In this document: positions 22,600 through 34,459 of the stretch, piece by piece | Numbering within the stretch: the stretch's first letter is position 1 | How the letters are laid out: every line of letters begins with the position of its first letter | Assembly (NCBI GenBank): GCA_949128115.1 | Contig: OX421966.1 | Coordinates: 68,197,416 to 68,261,415, forward strand | Length of the DNA: 64,000 nucleotides | Direction: 5' to 3' | From: Anaspis maculata | Taxonomy: Eukaryota; Arthropoda; Insecta; Coleoptera; Scraptiidae | Notes under the pieces: generated by a model | The model's database searches: none | Told to the model about the DNA's origin: nothing | Seen by the model: the letters and a program-made list of their open reading frames with translations, nothing else | Translations under genes and position numbers: made by a program

Positions 22600-23920
22600 T
22601 TTGTTGCTGTCACCTTCTTCGAGCATTTCCAGACAATTTTCGTGGTCCTCCAGGTCCTTGGACGTTTACTACTGGCGACCAAAGTACGAAACTTTTGCAG
22701 GCCGGCTAAAATTCTTGCAACTCGGCACAACAGGCCGTTCCTATCACCTACTTCGAGCACTTCCAGACAACTTTCATGGTCCTCCAGGTCCTTGGAGGTT
22801 TGCTGCTAGCGACCAAAGTTCGGAACTTTTGCAGGTCGTTATACAGGCTGTTGCTGTCACCTTCTTCGAGCATTTCCAGACAATTTCCCTGGTTCTCCAG
22901 GTCCTTGGACGTTTGCTACTGGCGACCAAAGTACGAAACTTATGCAGGCCGGCAAAAACTCTTGCAGGTCGGTACACAGGCGTTGCTATCACCTACTTCG
23001 AGCATTTTCAGACAACTTTCAAGGTCCTCCAGGTCCTTGAAGGTTTGCTGCTGGCGACCAAACTACGGAACTTTTGCAGGCCGGCGAAAATTCTTGCAAG
23101 TCGGCACACAGGCCGTTACTATCTCCTTCTTCGAGCACTTCTAGACAACTTTCGTGGTCCTCCAGGTCCTTGGAGGTTTGCTGCTGGCGACCAAAGTTCG
23201 AAACTTTTGCAGGTCGTTATACAGGCCGTTACTATTACCTACTTCGAGCACTTCCAGACAACTTTCGTGGTCCTCCAGGTCCTTGGAGGCTTGCTGCTGG
23301 CGACCAAAGTTCGAAACTTTTGCGGGCCATCAAAAATTCTTGCTGTTCGGTATAAAAGCCGTTACTATCATTTACTTCGAGCACTTCCAGATAACTTTCG
23401 TGGTCCTCTAGGTCCTTGGAGGTTTGCTGCTGGCGACAAAAGTTCGAAACTTTTGCAGGCCATCAACAATTCTTGCTGTTTGGTATAAAGGCCGTTACTA
23501 TCATCTACTTCGAGCACTTCCAAATAACTTTCGTGGTCCTTCAGGTCCTTGGAGGTTTGCTGCTGGCGACCAAAGTTCGAAACTTTTGCAGGTCGTTATA
23601 CAGGCTGTTGCTGTCACCTTCTTCGAGCATTTCCAGACAATTTTCCTAGTCCTCCAGGTCCTTGGACATTTGCTACTGGCGACCAAAGTACGTAACTTAT
23701 GCAGGCTGGCAAAAACTCTTGCAGGTCGGTACACAGGCGTTGCTATCACCTACTTCGAGCATTTCCAGACAACTTTCGTGGTCCTCCAGGTCCTTGGATG
23801 TTTGCTGCTGGCGACCAAAGTACGAAACTTTTGCAGGTCGGCAAAAATTCCTGCAGGTCAGTATACAGGCCGTTGCTGTCACCTTCTTCGAGTACTTCCG
23901 GAGAACTTTTGATGTCCTCT
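22600..23920 (+). repeat. Tandem array, 112-136-bp units, left arm
   Basis: About eleven units, each carrying GTCCTCCAGGTCCTTGGA, CTGGCGACCAAAGT and ACTTTTGCAGG. Spacing of the GTCCTCCAGG word runs about 132, 116, 132, 136, 112, 132, 136, 114, 126 and 134 bp, hinting at a three-unit higher-order period near 380 bp. A stop-free frame of 321 codons (22523-23488) is a by-product of the repetition. Confidence 0.9.
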
Positions 23921-24244
23921 AGGTTGACAGCCAATAACGAGATTATTTAGTGAAACACAATAACTCCAAATGAAATGAAATGTTTGCAGTGTTCTTAACG
24001 GAAAATCTCCGCAATGTTCATAATGTTCGTCTCTTTCTCATATAGGCGATACCTTTTGCTCGCAGCTTGTGCGCAGGTGTTCAAATATACAAGCTCACGG
24101 GTTCAGTTGGCTGTTTAATCAGGATAGCCTATAATCGAATTCGAGATCGAACTCAAGTCGATCACTTTTTATAAGAAATAAAGAAAGTTTATTTCAGGCG
24201 CACATTAGAAGGAAAATTTCATTTTCTCAAAGCAAAATACAATT

Positions 24245-24408
24245 ATAGACAATACAAATAGAGAAGACCATATGTTATCACCACCGTCGTCACGGATATT
24301 GGGGCATCAAAAATCAGCCAACCTTTTTTTGAATGATGGACTCACCTGGTTCCTACGCAACCGTGAAAATCCGTGACGAGATGTGTCTTCTCTATTTGTA
24401 TTGTCTAT
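24245..24408. mobile_element. 164-bp MITE
   Basis: Inverted ends ATAGACAATACAAATAGAGA with matching complement at 24385-24408, continuing into AGAC, plus an inner pair TCACGGAT / ATCCGTGA. TA is available on each side as a target site. Confidence 0.72.
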
Positions 24409-24429
24409 ACACATGTGCTCAAGGGAATA

Positions 24430-24937
24430 CGAGCCCCGTCCCACATCAGTTGGCCCATCAGTAAAAATGCAATTTCTAGAAAATCAATGATCAGAATGTC
24501 AATATTTTTTGAAATATTGTTTTTTGTTTATGTCACTACAGGCTAGTACCTTTAAACATATTCTAGGATTGAATCTCCAGCGCCTGCGCAGAAGAAAATT
24601 TGGTGATGAAATGGAACCTCCTCCCCAAATGGTTTTTTCCAGCTAACTCGGTTGCTGGGCATAGTTGGCTATGTCAGAAATGTCTCTTCGATTTTCGATT
24701 CGCAAATCGATTTTCTAACACAAATTCGAAGGGCTGTATCTCCGATATTTGACTTTTACGAAATACATTTATTCCGAATCATTCTAGTTATTATTTTATT
24801 CTTCATCGATTGACAAGTTTCCACACTTGAACTCCGGGGCGAGCTCCGGGGCTCCCTGTATTCATCTGGATAATAAAAGTGAAGTCTTCGCATCTGGACC
24901 AACTGATGTGGGGCGGAGCTCGTAATACCTCAGATTC
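24430..24937. repeat. Inverted pair bounding about 500 bp
   Basis: ACGAGCCCCGTCCCACATCA-type sequence at about 24433-24465 is inverted at 24898-24935 (CAACTGATGTGGGGCGGAGC). Possibly the ends of a nonautonomous DNA element; no target duplication was identified. 24940-25520 has no supported feature. Confidence 0.55.
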
Positions 24938-25527
24938 TGTGGAAGAGAATAATTTGATGACTTGGACACTTTACTACCACATCTGATAGTACCTCTCTCG
25001 CTTTTTCTGACGATTGTGCAATGTATGTAGAATTCCACGAATTAATAAAATCTTTGATTGATCTATTTTTCCACCCCTCCTCCACAAGGCGTTGTTTTCC
25101 AATTATTCAACCATATTTCCTTGCTGACCAGGCAGAAGAAGTAGCACTGAAACCTTCAAAATTTGATAGCAATAGCAAATAGTATACCCATACAGTAGTG
25201 TATGCGAGTGTATATGATCTACAACAAAAAATCCCAGTCGCCCTCTCTTAGAATAAGGGTAGTTTTACGTGATAATTCAATTAAAAATTTGGGAGTCATA
25301 CCCCCCCCCCCAATCTTAGCCTTGGGGGGCCTGGCTTGGCCCCTCCGATTTTCTCTTCATACTGAGATAAACTGCAAACATTAAAGGAAAAAATCTGAAT
25401 TTGTGAACTCAGGAGTGTTTCAACTATAGATTGTAGCGTATCTTCTTATTGGCTTAAAAAAATACGTATGAACATTTCACTGCTTTTTGATCATTTCTAT
25501 TTGAATACAGTTTGATGCAAACGTATA

Positions 25528-26539
25528 CAGGCTGTCCCGAAATTAATGCAACAAAATTCACAGGGAGGTAGACAATTGAAAAATAAGGGTACTTCTCCAA
25601 TAAAAACACCCTCGCAAACGTTATAGCGGAGATACAGGCCTTCAAAGTTCGTTTTTCAAATTTCATTTGAACCGATTTCATTCAAATTTGAACCAACGTT
25701 TACTAAAATAGGTTTCTATTGAAGAATAATAACGCATTTCATCAAACATTTTCAGGGGCGAAGATAATAGGGGGTACTTTCTTTCTTTTCCCCCTGTTTT
25801 TCACTCCCCTGAATAATTTTCAAAATGGTGGCAATTTTTGAATTCTACGTTCAATTTAGAGGAAAAATTTACACGTGCAAAATTTTGACTAGACGCTTCA
25901 TTTTTGAGATATTTGTGTTTGAAACTTTGGAAAACATCTCAAAATAGTCACTTTTCAGGGCCCAATTTTTTTTTTCTGAGAAGCTTCATGTTTTCTAGCA
26001 AAAATAGTAGTTTATCAACTTGAAACACCTAGAAAATTCATTTCAGTTGAGGAATCTTGAGTTTTCTTGAATTTTAATTTTTAAGGCCTTGAAAGTGGTG
26101 TTTTCGGGATGTTCTCCGAAGTTTCAAACCCAAATATCTCAAAAATGAAGCCTTGAATCAAAATTTTGCAGGAGCAACTTTTTTCTTTAAATTGAACGTA
26201 GAATTTGAAAATTGCAACCATTTCAAAAATTATTCAGAGGGGTGAAAAAGAGGGGGAAAGGGGGAAGGTACCCCCTATCATCTTCGCCCCTGAAAATGTT
26301 TGATAAAATGCGTTATCATTGTCCAATAGAGACTTATTTTAGTGAACTTTGGTTTCAATTTGAATAAAATCAGCTCAACGGTTCAAAAGTTACGCGAAAA
26401 AAACTGTTTTAAAAAACCAAACTTGAAGGCCTGTATCTGTATTATTACGTTTGCGAGAGTATTTTTATTAGGAAAGTCTCCTTATTTTTCAATTTTCTAC
26501 TTCCCTGTAAATTTTGTTGCATGAATTTCGGGACACCTG
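25528..26539. mobile_element. Palindromic element (CAGG...CCTG, TATA-flanked), 1.0 kb
   Basis: Two arms are inverted copies with centre near 26035. Left end TATA|CAGGCTGTCCCGAAATT, right end AATTTCGGGACACCTG|TA. Inner paired words include CAAACGTTATAGCGGAGATA / TATTACGTTTGCGAG and GGGTACTTTC / GAAGGTACCCCC. Interior blocks such as AAACCCAAATATCTCAAAAA and CAAAATTTTGCAGGAG recur in the palindromes at 55619 and 57699, so these are one family. Confidence 0.88.
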
Positions 26540-26550
26540 TACAGGTAGTA

Positions 26551-28196
26551 CAGGAAAAATAGTAAAAAAATCGGCCAAACCTCGGAAACAATATGGACGT
26601 CCTGATAATTTGATATTCTGTTCAGAATTGAGTGTTCTACAACATTACCAAAATCGCCAAAAATCGCACCCGGGGGTTTTGAGTCATTGGAGGGGGGGTA
26701 AAAAATTGCAACTTAAAATGGAGGGGATGAATCCCGTCAATCCATTGGAAGCAAATACGTTAACATTCGACGCATCATATCCCGCTGATACCATTTTGGC
26801 ACAAAAAATGTCGATCACTGTTGAAGGGGAGTCGTGGGGGGGGCGAAGCCCTGCTAGGTGGTCCATTTTGTTTTTCTGACCATGTAGAACTGATCACGAC
26901 AAGTTTGGTATCTTTTCGGACTATATCCAATCTCCTGAACTCGAATCCGATGTATTAATTTAGATGAAAACAAGTTTGAACAAGTAAACTTGAAAAAACT
27001 TGTTTTTTCTTTGAGAATTTTGACGATTTTTTTTTCACTGTTAGAGGTGGTCATCTTTGAAAAATTTTCAGGGGCCATTGAATTGAAGTGAGTTCTTCAC
27101 AAAAATCATCTACTTGATGTTCCATTTTGTTTCTCGAGTATAAAAAATCGATTTGAACCTGAGCCGGCCCGACGCATCGTCTGCTACAGACCAGAACACT
27201 ACAGCATGCACCTTTCAATGAAAATAGCTCAAACTATCAAAGAAATAATAACTTATCTTTGAAAATTTGATGATCTGTGCAGAATTGATTTCCCTATAAC
27301 ATAAACAAAACCGCCATGAATCGCACTGCAGGGTTCGAGATATTTGAGGGGAATGGTAACAGTTCATATAGTACGAATCTTGACAAAATGTTATCCTCCT
27401 TCTTGAATAACTCAAAATCCTGCAGTGCGATCCACGGCGATTTTGTTCATGTTATTGGAAATTCAGTTCTGCACAAATCCTCGAATTTTCAAAGATAAGT
27501 TATTAGTTTTCCAATAGTTTATGCTATTTTCATTTAAAGGTGCATGTTGTCGTGTTCTGGTCATTATTAGAAGCGGCGCCGGGCCGGTTCAAGTTCAAAT
27601 CGATTTTGTAAACTCGAGAAACAAAATCAAACATCGAGTAGATGATTTTCGTCAAGAATACACTTAAATTCAATGGCCCCTGAAACCTTCTAAAGATTTT
27701 CACATCTAACAGTGAAAAAAAAATTCGTCAAAATGGTCAAAGAAAAAACAAGTTTTTTCAAGTTAACTTATTCAAACTTGCTTTCATCCAAATAAGCACA
27801 TCGGATTCGAGTTCAGGAGATTAAATATAGTCGGAAAAGATACCAAACTTGTCGTGATCGGTTCTACATGGGCAGAAAAACCAAAATATGGACCACCTAG
27901 CAGGGCTTGGCCCCCCACGACCCCCCTTCAACAGTGATCGACATTTTTTGTGCCAAAATGGTATCAACGGGATATGATGCGTCGAATTATAATGTATTTG
28001 CTTCCAATGGATTGACAGGTTTCATCCCCTCTATTTTAAGTTGCAATTTTTACCCCCCCCCCCCCTACAATAACTCAAAACCCCCGGGTGCGATTTTTGG
28101 CGATTTTGGATATGTTGTAGACCACTCAATTCTGAACAGGATATCAAATTTTCAGGACGTCCATATTTATTCCGAGGTTGAAATCTATCTTTCTTG
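26551..28196. mobile_element. Palindromic element, 1.65 kb
   Basis: Starts TA|CAGGAAAAATAG and ends CTATCTTTCTTG|TA. Arms of about 800 bp are inverted around a centre near 27370 (AATAACTTATCTTTGAAAAT / TTTTCAAAGATAAGTTATTA, CGCACTGCAGG / CCTGCAGTGCG). It follows the previous palindrome by only 11 bp. A solo arm of the family is at 20925-21408. Confidence 0.88.
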
Positions 28197-28214
28197 TACT
28201 AAGGGGGCTATCGC

Positions 28215-28860
28215 TACATGGTTTATTTTTGCCGACCTGCAAAAGTTTCGAACTTTGGTCGCCAGCAGCAAACCTCCAAGGACCTGGAGGACCACGAAAG
28301 TTGTCTAGAAGTGCTCGAAGAAGGAGATAGTAACGGCCTGTGTGCCGACTTGCAAGAATTTCCGCCGGCCTGCAAAAGTTCCGTAGTTTGGTCGCCAGCA
28401 GCAAACCTTCAAGGACCTGGAGGACCTTGAAAGTTGTCTAAAAATGCTCGAAGTAGGTGATAGAAACGCCTGTGTAGCGACCTGCAAGAGTTTTTGCCGG
28501 CCTGCATAAGTTTCGTACTTTGGTCGCCAGTAACAAACGTCCAAGGACCTGGAGGACCAGGGAAATTGTCTGGAAATGCTCGAAGAAGGTGACAGCAACA
28601 GCCTGTATGACGACCTGCAAATGTTTCGAACTTTGGTCGCTAGCAGCAAACCTCCAAGGACCTGGAGGACCACGAAAGTTGTCTGGAAGTGCTCGAAGTA
28701 GGTGATAGTAACGGCCTGTTGTGCCGAGTTGCAAGAATTTTAGCCGGCCTGCAAAAGTTTCGTACTTTGATCGCCAGTAGTAAACGTCCAAGGACCTGGA
28801 GGACCACGAAAATTGTCTGGAAATGCTCGAAGAAGGTGACAGCAACAAACCTGCAAGAAT
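28215..28860 (-). repeat. Tandem array, right arm
   Basis: About five units of the 22.6-23.9 kb repeat, inverted (AAGGACCTGGAGGACCACGA, CTTTGGTCGCCAGCAGC). The array is shorter than the left one, so array length has changed since the arms formed. Confidence 0.9.
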
Positions 28861-29354
28861 TTTTGCCGACTTGGATTTTAGAATTCCCCTGAAAGGGTAA
28901 TGAAGGAGAAAGCACTGAAAGAACAATGCGAACCTGCGGCGTTGCCGGATGCTCCTCAGAAAATAAATCTCTCAACGTGTACCGGTGCGTATGTGAGTGA
29001 TTTATTTGTTGCATGTTGAGAGATTTATTTTTTTATGACTTGGTTAGAGTAAGTGTGAAAAGTTTTGGGTAACTTATAGAGTAAGTCCTAAAGTTTCTAT
29101 AAATAACAAGGCAAATGTATAAATAAATCCAATAATTTCAATCAGAGTAGATCAGGATTATTATTTCACAGGAGTTTTTATATTGTCCGCAATGGCGCGC
29201 AGGCACAAGTAATGTTTGATGGAAACGTTTCAGTCGAGGTTTGATATGGCTGTTGCGCCAAGTCTTTTAAAACTACCTCTGTTTCTGTCAATAAGTGCGG
29301 AATAGTTTTGAATAAGGGCAAAATATGTTTATAAATCTGCACATTTTATAAATA

Positions 29355-29739
29355 AGTTGTGTGATTTCCATCAAAACGTGCAAAAATTTAATCTCTCTGA
29401 GACATTTCATTATGTCCACGACGGCGTTCCATACAAAACAGATGATTCGAGATTAGTTGATTTGCGATTTTTGTTTGTCAATTTGTAGCTGACTGATCAA
29501 TGGAAATGCTGGTGTATCCCTCAATAATGTATATATGATGGGTCTAGTACAGATTTCAGGCATTTTTTGTGGTAAATCACCTAGCATTCAGCAGAAAAAA
29601 TTCCAGTTAATCTGCAATCAGCCTTGATCGCTGATCATCTTTTTTGTGGAACTGACGGCTAGTCGTGTGATTTCCATCAAAACGTGCAAAAATTTAATCT
29701 CTCTGAGACATTTCATTATGTCCACGACGGCGTTCCATA
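29355..29739. repeat. Duplicated right terminus flanking a Gypsy scrap
   Basis: The terminal block GTGTGATTTCCATCAAAACG through GGCGTTCCATA occurs twice in direct orientation, at about 29356-29433 and 29662-29739, essentially identical. The 230 bp between includes 29453-29520 (GTTTGTCAATTTGTAGCTGA), also present at 35711-35765 beside a Gypsy RNase H fragment. Confidence 0.85.
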
Positions 29740-30710
29740 GATTCTAAAGATGACAAAATTTACATGTGTGTGTGTGTGTGAAATTGACAATGAGACAAGA
29801 GCGACTGTATGTCCTTGACGCGTCTGAAGGAAAAAAAAGACGACATTGAGTCGAAATCGATAAAAATGGATTCGCCATCACCATCACCAGGAACAAGACT
29901 CCGCGCTTGGCACACAACCGTATTTTTTTCGGGCAAGGTTGGTCGAACAAACAACAACAAATCTATCTGGCGAGCTCTCGCCGCGCCGCACGGCAAAAAC
30001 GACTCAATCATCATCCTTGAGTTTCCGTTACTTGGCCAATACTCTCCGGTATCAGCACTCGCAGTCTAGAAAATGCCAACCGACAATGCTCCCGCTGGTC
30101 GGCAGGACTGCAGGAATGACATTGTCACAGCGGCGTGCCGTTTTGCCTAGGTATAATGTGCCTGCCCATGATACGGTTCCGGCACTTTCCCTATGGGTGT
30201 GGTTGGTTGGCCTGGCCTGGCGATATTACTCCGATACCAGAGGATGGTGGCGTAACGATGTGTTTGTTGTGTGCATTATTACACGTTATCTTTGCATATG
30301 ATCCTCGCTTAATAACGTGAGCTGCAAAGACAAAGAGGGTGGCCGCCGGATCAACAATAGAACAGAAGGTTGATGATATTTTCCATCTTTCTCCATGAGT
30401 TCACACTTCGCAAAAATAGTTATACTTCTAATCTCAAAGTATACTTACTTAACTAATCTCAAGTCTTTTAACCGTCATGTGTACGTGAGACTAGTTGGTA
30501 ATGCGTCAAGTCTAGCGTTAGTTTGACTGCTTTCCTCTTTTCTCTGCGTCCTGGGACTCCTGGGCCAACGAGTTGATTTTTTCCCATGTCTACCCTTCAC
30601 CTATCATCCTATCAACCCAATGCTTTCCTCCGTTGCTGCTTGGTTCACTTCATAGTTTCTCTTGTTCATTTCTTATCACGAAAAATTTCTGGAAAAGTGC
30701 CATTTGGTTA
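29740..30710. other. No recognisable gene; (TG)n microsatellite
   Basis: A short TG microsatellite is at 29764-29780. The frames at 29809-30320 overlap in several phases and have no domain signal. Confidence 0.55.
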
Positions 30711-31719
30711 TAGTGGAGTCGGCACGTTTAGAAAAAGTCCTGTTCGCTGCATTTTTAAGTAATGCAATGCCCTTTGGCACACATGTTCTTAGAATCTGTC
30801 TCAACAGTTCTGTCCATCGCCGCAAGAAAAATTTTAGTTCAGATCCTGTATACCTTCAGGGTGAAGGAAAAAAACAATAATTTCAAAAAAATGCATCTTT
30901 TGAACGGACTATTGCACGGCATGTCATATAATGCGCAATTTGATGGTTGTTGAGGTACACCAAACCATTTTGAAACATTAATTACCGTTTTCGAGATATT
31001 CTGGAAAAACTGAGATCTGTCATAAGAAACATTATCTTCATTATATCGCTTATTTTCAAAGATATCGGAATAAAATTTGGTTTTTGTCTTACAAAAGACG
31101 TCATAAATGAATAACAGCTGCAGTTATTTTCTAGGCCCACTATTTTTCTAAATAAGACAGTCAACTCTTCTTGGGGGGAGCCGCAATCTTCTTTTGTGAA
31201 TATCAAGCTGATGACCGAAAAAATGACTGATAGTCATTGGGTTAGTATTATGCCATTACTCTATCATGTAAAAGATCACCTTGGATGGATCATCATACCA
31301 TTTTTGCTGGAAAAAAGATGATTCACGGACTTTATCGGATTCCTCAGAACTAGAGGATCTACTGCTAGCCATCGAGCCATTGCAAGGAATTGAACACCGC
31401 GATTAGGACCCTTGATCATTCTTCAGGTTGTCTACCAAGATTCATGGCCATAAGTTCAGCGGTTCGGTTTTAGCAGCTATTTAAATAAAAATGTCGATTT
31501 CTCATGAAAAAAACAGAAAATCACGAGGTCTCTGGATCATTTCTTAGGTCGTTGGAAAAAGATCCTCCATGGAATTTTGATGAATTTATGCTGAATTATT
31601 AGAAAAAAATGCATCCATCAGTATAGGTTTTAAGAAACTGGCACAGGATGTAGGTACTCATGTGATGTATGAAGAACATTAAAGACTATTTTGCAAATTA
31701 TGCGGGAGGGCATTACTAA

Positions 31720-33301
31720 CAGAGCTGGGCAGTAATTCAATTACTTGTAATTGAATTACTAATTGAATTACTTTTCAAGTAATTGAAGTGTAATTGAATT
31801 ACTTTTGATGAAAAGTAATTTATTTGGTAATTAATTACTTTTTTGAAAAAGTACTTGACGAATTCTTTTCCAGTGGTAATTAATTACCGGGTCAATTACT
31901 TAATTCAATTACTTGAAAAAAAAAGTATTTGAATTACTTTTAAGTAATTCAATTACTTTTGAGTAATTCAATTACTTTGAGTAATTCAATTACTTTTGGG
32001 TAATTCAATTACTTTTGAGTAATTCAATTACTTTCCAACAATCGAATATACCTAATTTGCTGTGGTTGTTCGCTGAAGGTAGGTACCTTACCTCCCTACC
32101 TAGCCCACATCTGTGTGATTGAGCTGTAGTTCAATTACATAATATTTAGGTACGTGTACTCGGGTACACTGTGCACATCATTCTCATAATAACAAAAAAT
32201 ACAAAATTAAGCTGGAAGAGTACCTACTCCTAATCCTACCTACGAGTATAGGACTGCGACGCAGAGAGCAATTCCTTGGTTTTGGTTCCTTGCTGGCGGC
32301 ATCTCTATAAACATCACGTAAATGTGAGAGAGACGTAGAAATCTGATCGTTTGAAACGAAGAAGATCGTAAAAAAAAATAGCGAAACAAAAGTGTTGGTG
32401 TTGCAATGTGTAAAATGTACAGTGTCCACCCTTGCCTGAAGCCGAATAGCTACGAGTGGAGTGGAGGCGGAAGGGATAGAACGATCCATGGATGGGTATT
32501 TTCTTGGTACTTCGCAGTTTTTTTACCATTGTTGCTAGCGTGGTGTGTGGTGACGTGACAGGATACAAAAATGGATAAGGTAAGTTTAATTAGCCTTAAT
32601 TGGTAGGTACCACATTAATATTTAGTCCCTTCTACAAGTCTAGAAGTCCAAATCAGAAACGAAATTATAGTTCCGAATTTGTACAATTGCATGTAGTGCA
32701 ATCGTGTATATAATATAACACTGATTTGCCTTCATCAGCCCCAGTTGAACGGCTTTTTTCATTTGCAACCTTTATTGACACTCCGAGGCGAAACGCGACC
32801 TCAGATTCCTTGTTTGAAAAACTGGTGCTGATGAAGGCAAATAAAGTTTAATTTTATGATTTTTATGGTGTCGATGAAGCAGAAATAACCATTTTTTTGT
32901 TATTTAGAATTTGATTTTTTGTTGTGTCGTTTGACTGGTACCTGTTCGTACCTGTTCAGTTTTTTGGTCATATGTATTATTAAAAAAATATAGGAATTAT
33001 ATTTTATTTGTGTATCTATAATAGCTTCTTGAATTTTTATTAACTTTTCAGTCCTTCGCATATTTCCTCCCTTCTGTATGCACGACAAACTCCGAAAAAG
33101 TATTTTATTAAAAAAAATTCAATGTCTTGTAAAAAGTAATTGAAAAAGTAATTGGTTTTTTCAATTACTTTTTCCGGGTATTTGGTAATTCAATTACTTT
33201 TTTTTTTAAGTAATTCAATTACTGAGTAATTCAATTACTTTTGAGGCAAGTAATTGGTAATTGGATTTAATTACTTTTTGAAAGTAATTTGCCCAGCTCT
33301 G
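31720..33301. mobile_element. hAT element relic with 8-bp TSD
   Basis: Perfect 8-bp duplication attactaa at 31712-31719 and 33302-33309. Terminal repeats CAGAGCTGGGCAGTAATT and, inverted, CAGAGCTGGGCAAATTACTT. Both subterminal regions (31735-32040 and 33115-33290) are arrays of GTAATTCAATTACTTTT. The interior keeps a fragment of transposase coding sequence, so this is a deletion derivative of an autonomous hAT element. Confidence 0.93.
32717..32851 (+). pseudogene. hAT transposase C-terminal dimerisation segment
   Basis: A 44-codon frame ending in TAA contains [11 protein letters not shown] followed by an RRN...[13 protein letters not shown] tail, the hallmark of the hAT C-terminal dimerisation domain. 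It is too short to be functional. Upstream, ATGGATAAG at 32571-32579 is directly followed by GTAAGT, a possible first exon with splice donor, so most of the transposase has been lost between them. Confidence 0.85.
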
Positions 33302-34459
33302 ATTACTAATAATGGAGAGAACCTTATAAATTTTGATGCCACAATGTATTTTGGAATATATTCTATTCAGATTCCTCCTTCAACTTTGGAAAATGTTGAC
33401 ATGATGGCGATCTATGCAGATGACATCACAGGATGATAAGAATTTGAAGAATTTCATCCCATCATCTAAATAGGCTGGAAGCATAAAAATCGCCAAAAAG
33501 ATCCATAATTTAACGCTTATCAAGACAGAAGGAACCGTTTCGAACAATTTTCAACCGTTTCTTCAAACCGATGCACCGAATGCACTTTTTCCAATAATTT
33601 AGCATAAATTCATCAACATTTCGTGGAGGATCTATCTCCAATGACCTAAGAATTGACCCAGAGACCTCGTAATTTTTTTTTTTTCACGAAAACGCAACAT
33701 TTCCTAATTCAAACAGCTGCTAAAAACGAACCGCTGCACTTATGACAGTGAGCAACCTGAGAAATGATCAGGGGTCATAATTGCGGTGTTCAATCACTTG
33801 CAATGGCTCGATGGCTGGAAGTAGGTCCTCTAGTTCTGAGGAACCCGATAAAATCAGTGCGTCATGTTTCTTTCAGCAAAAATAGTATCATGGTCCATCC
33901 AAAGTGACCTTTCACAACATAGAGCAATGACATGATACTAGCCTGATGACTATCAGTCATTTTTTCGATCATCAGCTTGATATTCACAAAACAAGATGGT
34001 GGCTCCCCTCCAAATAAGTTGACTACTATTTAGGAAAATAGTAGGCCTAGAAAATAACTGCAGCTGTTATTCATTTATGACGTCTTTTATAAAGCAAATA
34101 TCAAATTGCATTCTGATATCTTTCAAAATAAGCGATATAATGAAGATGATGTTTTTTTTGACAGATCTCAGTTTTTTTTCAATATCTCAAAAACAGTTAA
34201 TAATGTATCAAAATGGTTTGGTGTACCTCAACAACCATCAAATTGCGCATCATATGACATGCCCTGCAATACTCTACCATTGTTCATTCAAAGGATGCAA
34301 TTTTTTTAAATTGTTTTCCTTCTCCACCCTGTATACAGGATCTGAACTGAAATTTCGCTTGCGGCGATGGACAAAATTGTTCGAACAGGTGCTGTTTGTG
34401 TGCCAAAAGACATTGCCTTACTCAAAAATGCAGCGTACAATACTGTACCGACCCCACTA

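Larger units (their letters stand above)
22017..29739. mobile_element. 7.7-kb foldback element with tandem-repeat arms
   Basis: The ends are inverted copies: TATGGAACGCCGTCGTGAAC at 22017 and its near-complement GACGGCGTTCCATA ending at 29739. A 6-bp direct repeat, gattct, lies immediately outside both ends (22011-22016 and 29740-29745), so this is one insertion unit. Inner arms pair over more than 1 kb: GCAACAAATAAATCACTCAC and ATCCGGCAACGCCGCAGG near 22440-22510 match 28930-29010 inverted. Each arm then continues into a roughly 112-136-bp tandem array. The loop holds a small MITE, an inverted pair and two palindromic elements. No transposase is visible, so it is nonautonomous. Confidence 0.82.
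30711..34459. mobile_element. 3.7-kb palindromic element, TTA target duplication
   Basis: Ends TAGTGGAGTCGGCACG (30711) and, inverted, TAGTGGGGTCGGTACA (34459). TTA flanks both ends (30708-30710 and 34460-34462), a PIF/Harbinger-like target. Arms of about 1 kb pair throughout (TTTGGCACACA / TGTGTGCCAAA, GACGTCATAAATGAATAACA / TGTTATTCATTTATGACGTC). The centre is occupied by the hAT relic at 31720-33301. No Harbinger protein is encoded. Confidence 0.88.

Noticed and set aside
22523..23488. 321-codon open frame on the plus strand
   Set aside because: It lies wholly in the tandem array; the protein is the repeat read in one phase, and other phases and the inverted array at 28.2-28.9 kb are equally open.
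22600..23920. CRISPR-like array
   Set aside because: Units are 112-136 bp of continuous, diverged repeat with no unique spacers, and the context is a eukaryotic foldback element.
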